In this document: one piece after another, positions 63,981 to 64,000 of the stretch | Layout: each line of letters opens with the position of its first letter | Position numbering within the stretch: position 1 is the stretch's first letter | NCBI RefSeq assembly: GCF_001625655.1 | Contig: NZ_AUYB01000125.1 | Span: 81,067 to 145,066 of the forward strand | Direction: 5' to 3' | Length of the DNA: 64,000 bases | From: Pseudoalteromonas luteoviolacea DSM 6061 | GTDB lineage: Bacteria; Pseudomonadota; Gammaproteobacteria; Enterobacterales; Alteromonadaceae | Notes under the pieces: model-generated | Seen by the model: the letters and a program-made list of their open reading frames with translations, nothing else | Database searches by the model: none | What the model was told of the DNA's origin: nothing | Translations under genes and position numbers: made by a program

Positions 63981-64000
63981 TGGCGGAGAGATAGGGATTT
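63981..64000 (-). tRNA. 3' end of a tRNA gene, probably tRNA-Ser (partial)
   Basis: The last 20 bases read on the minus strand as AAATCCCTATCTCTCCGCCA: a T-arm 3' half, the acceptor strand CTCTCCG(C) and an encoded CCA. The CTCTCCGCCA end is that of gammaproteobacterial tRNA-Ser (acceptor GGAGAG). The anticodon is outside the window. Confidence 0.82.

Noticed and set aside
63395..64000. tRNA-associated genomic island at the right edge
   Set aside because: The tRNA 3' end is intact and no integrase or repeated tRNA fragment is seen between it and msrC, so there is no sign of integration within the window.
1..64000. CRISPR arrays, insertion sequences, prophage genes or rRNA genes
   Set aside because: I found no regularly spaced repeats, transposase motifs, phage structural genes or rRNA-like sequence anywhere in the window.

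Overview
The window looks like chromosome from a marine gammaproteobacterium of the Alteromonadales, most likely Pseudoalteromonas or a close relative. The reasons are a low-to-moderate GC content, several sodium-coupled transporters (NhaD, NhaC, an NSS symporter and a DAACS symporter), and gammaproteobacterial gene neighbourhoods: comEC-msbA-lpxK-ycaR-kdsB, pyrD-zapC-rlmKL-uup, prc-proQ-msrC and csdA-csdE-tcdA. The genus is inferred from gene content and style, not from a database match. The DNA is densely coding. I see no prophage, integrase, insertion sequence or CRISPR array. 

Layout. 1-2.6 kb (minus): an ABC-2 type exporter (permease cut by the window edge, plus ATPase) translationally coupled to a secreted TAP-like alpha/beta hydrolase. 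2.9-5.6 kb: topA. 5.8-10.4 kb: a giant Ig-like-repeat lipoprotein. 10.6-14.6 kb (plus): a dicarboxylate/glutamate symporter, a beta-hydroxyacid dehydrogenase, glutathione peroxidase and D-lactate dehydrogenase. 14.7-19.8 kb (minus): an NSS transporter, a DUF924 protein, aspartokinase lysC behind a clear lysine riboswitch, and nhaD. 20.0-24.6 kb (plus): a three-gene MukFEB/MksFEB-type SMC condensin operon without a JetD/MksG-type nuclease gene. 24.7-27.0 kb: a DUF4136 lipoprotein and csdA-csdE, convergent with tcdA. 27.0-34.4 kb (minus): tcdA, a pseudouridine synthase, kdsB, a Trm112-like protein, lpxK, msbA and comEC, mainly lipid A/KDO supply and export. 34.4-42.7 kb: a DUF2062 protein, then minus-strand DUF3466, uup, a glutaredoxin-like protein, rlmKL, zapC and pyrD. 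42.8-47.6 kb: the 180-kDa-class NAD-glutamate dehydrogenase. 47.8-54.8 kb (minus): a DUF1302-DUF1329-YCF48-MMPL envelope operon with a candidate promoter and 18-bp palindromic operator upstream. 55.0-59.5 kb: DUF2835, pepN and nhaC. 59.8-63.8 kb: prc, proQ, a small acidic protein, msrC and a small membrane protein. The window ends inside the 3' end of a minus-strand tRNA, probably tRNA-Ser. 

How the genes work together. Most of the window is core housekeeping: topology (TopA), pyrimidine, lysine and lipid A synthesis, rRNA modification, division (ZapC), proteolysis and peptide use (Prc, PepN), sulfur transfer to tRNA (CsdA/CsdE/TcdA) and sodium homeostasis. The least explained parts are the MksFEB-like operon, the DUF1302/DUF1329/YCF48/MMPL operon (read here as a possible trans-envelope route for a lipophilic compound), the hydrolase-exporter operon and the Ig-repeat lipoprotein.
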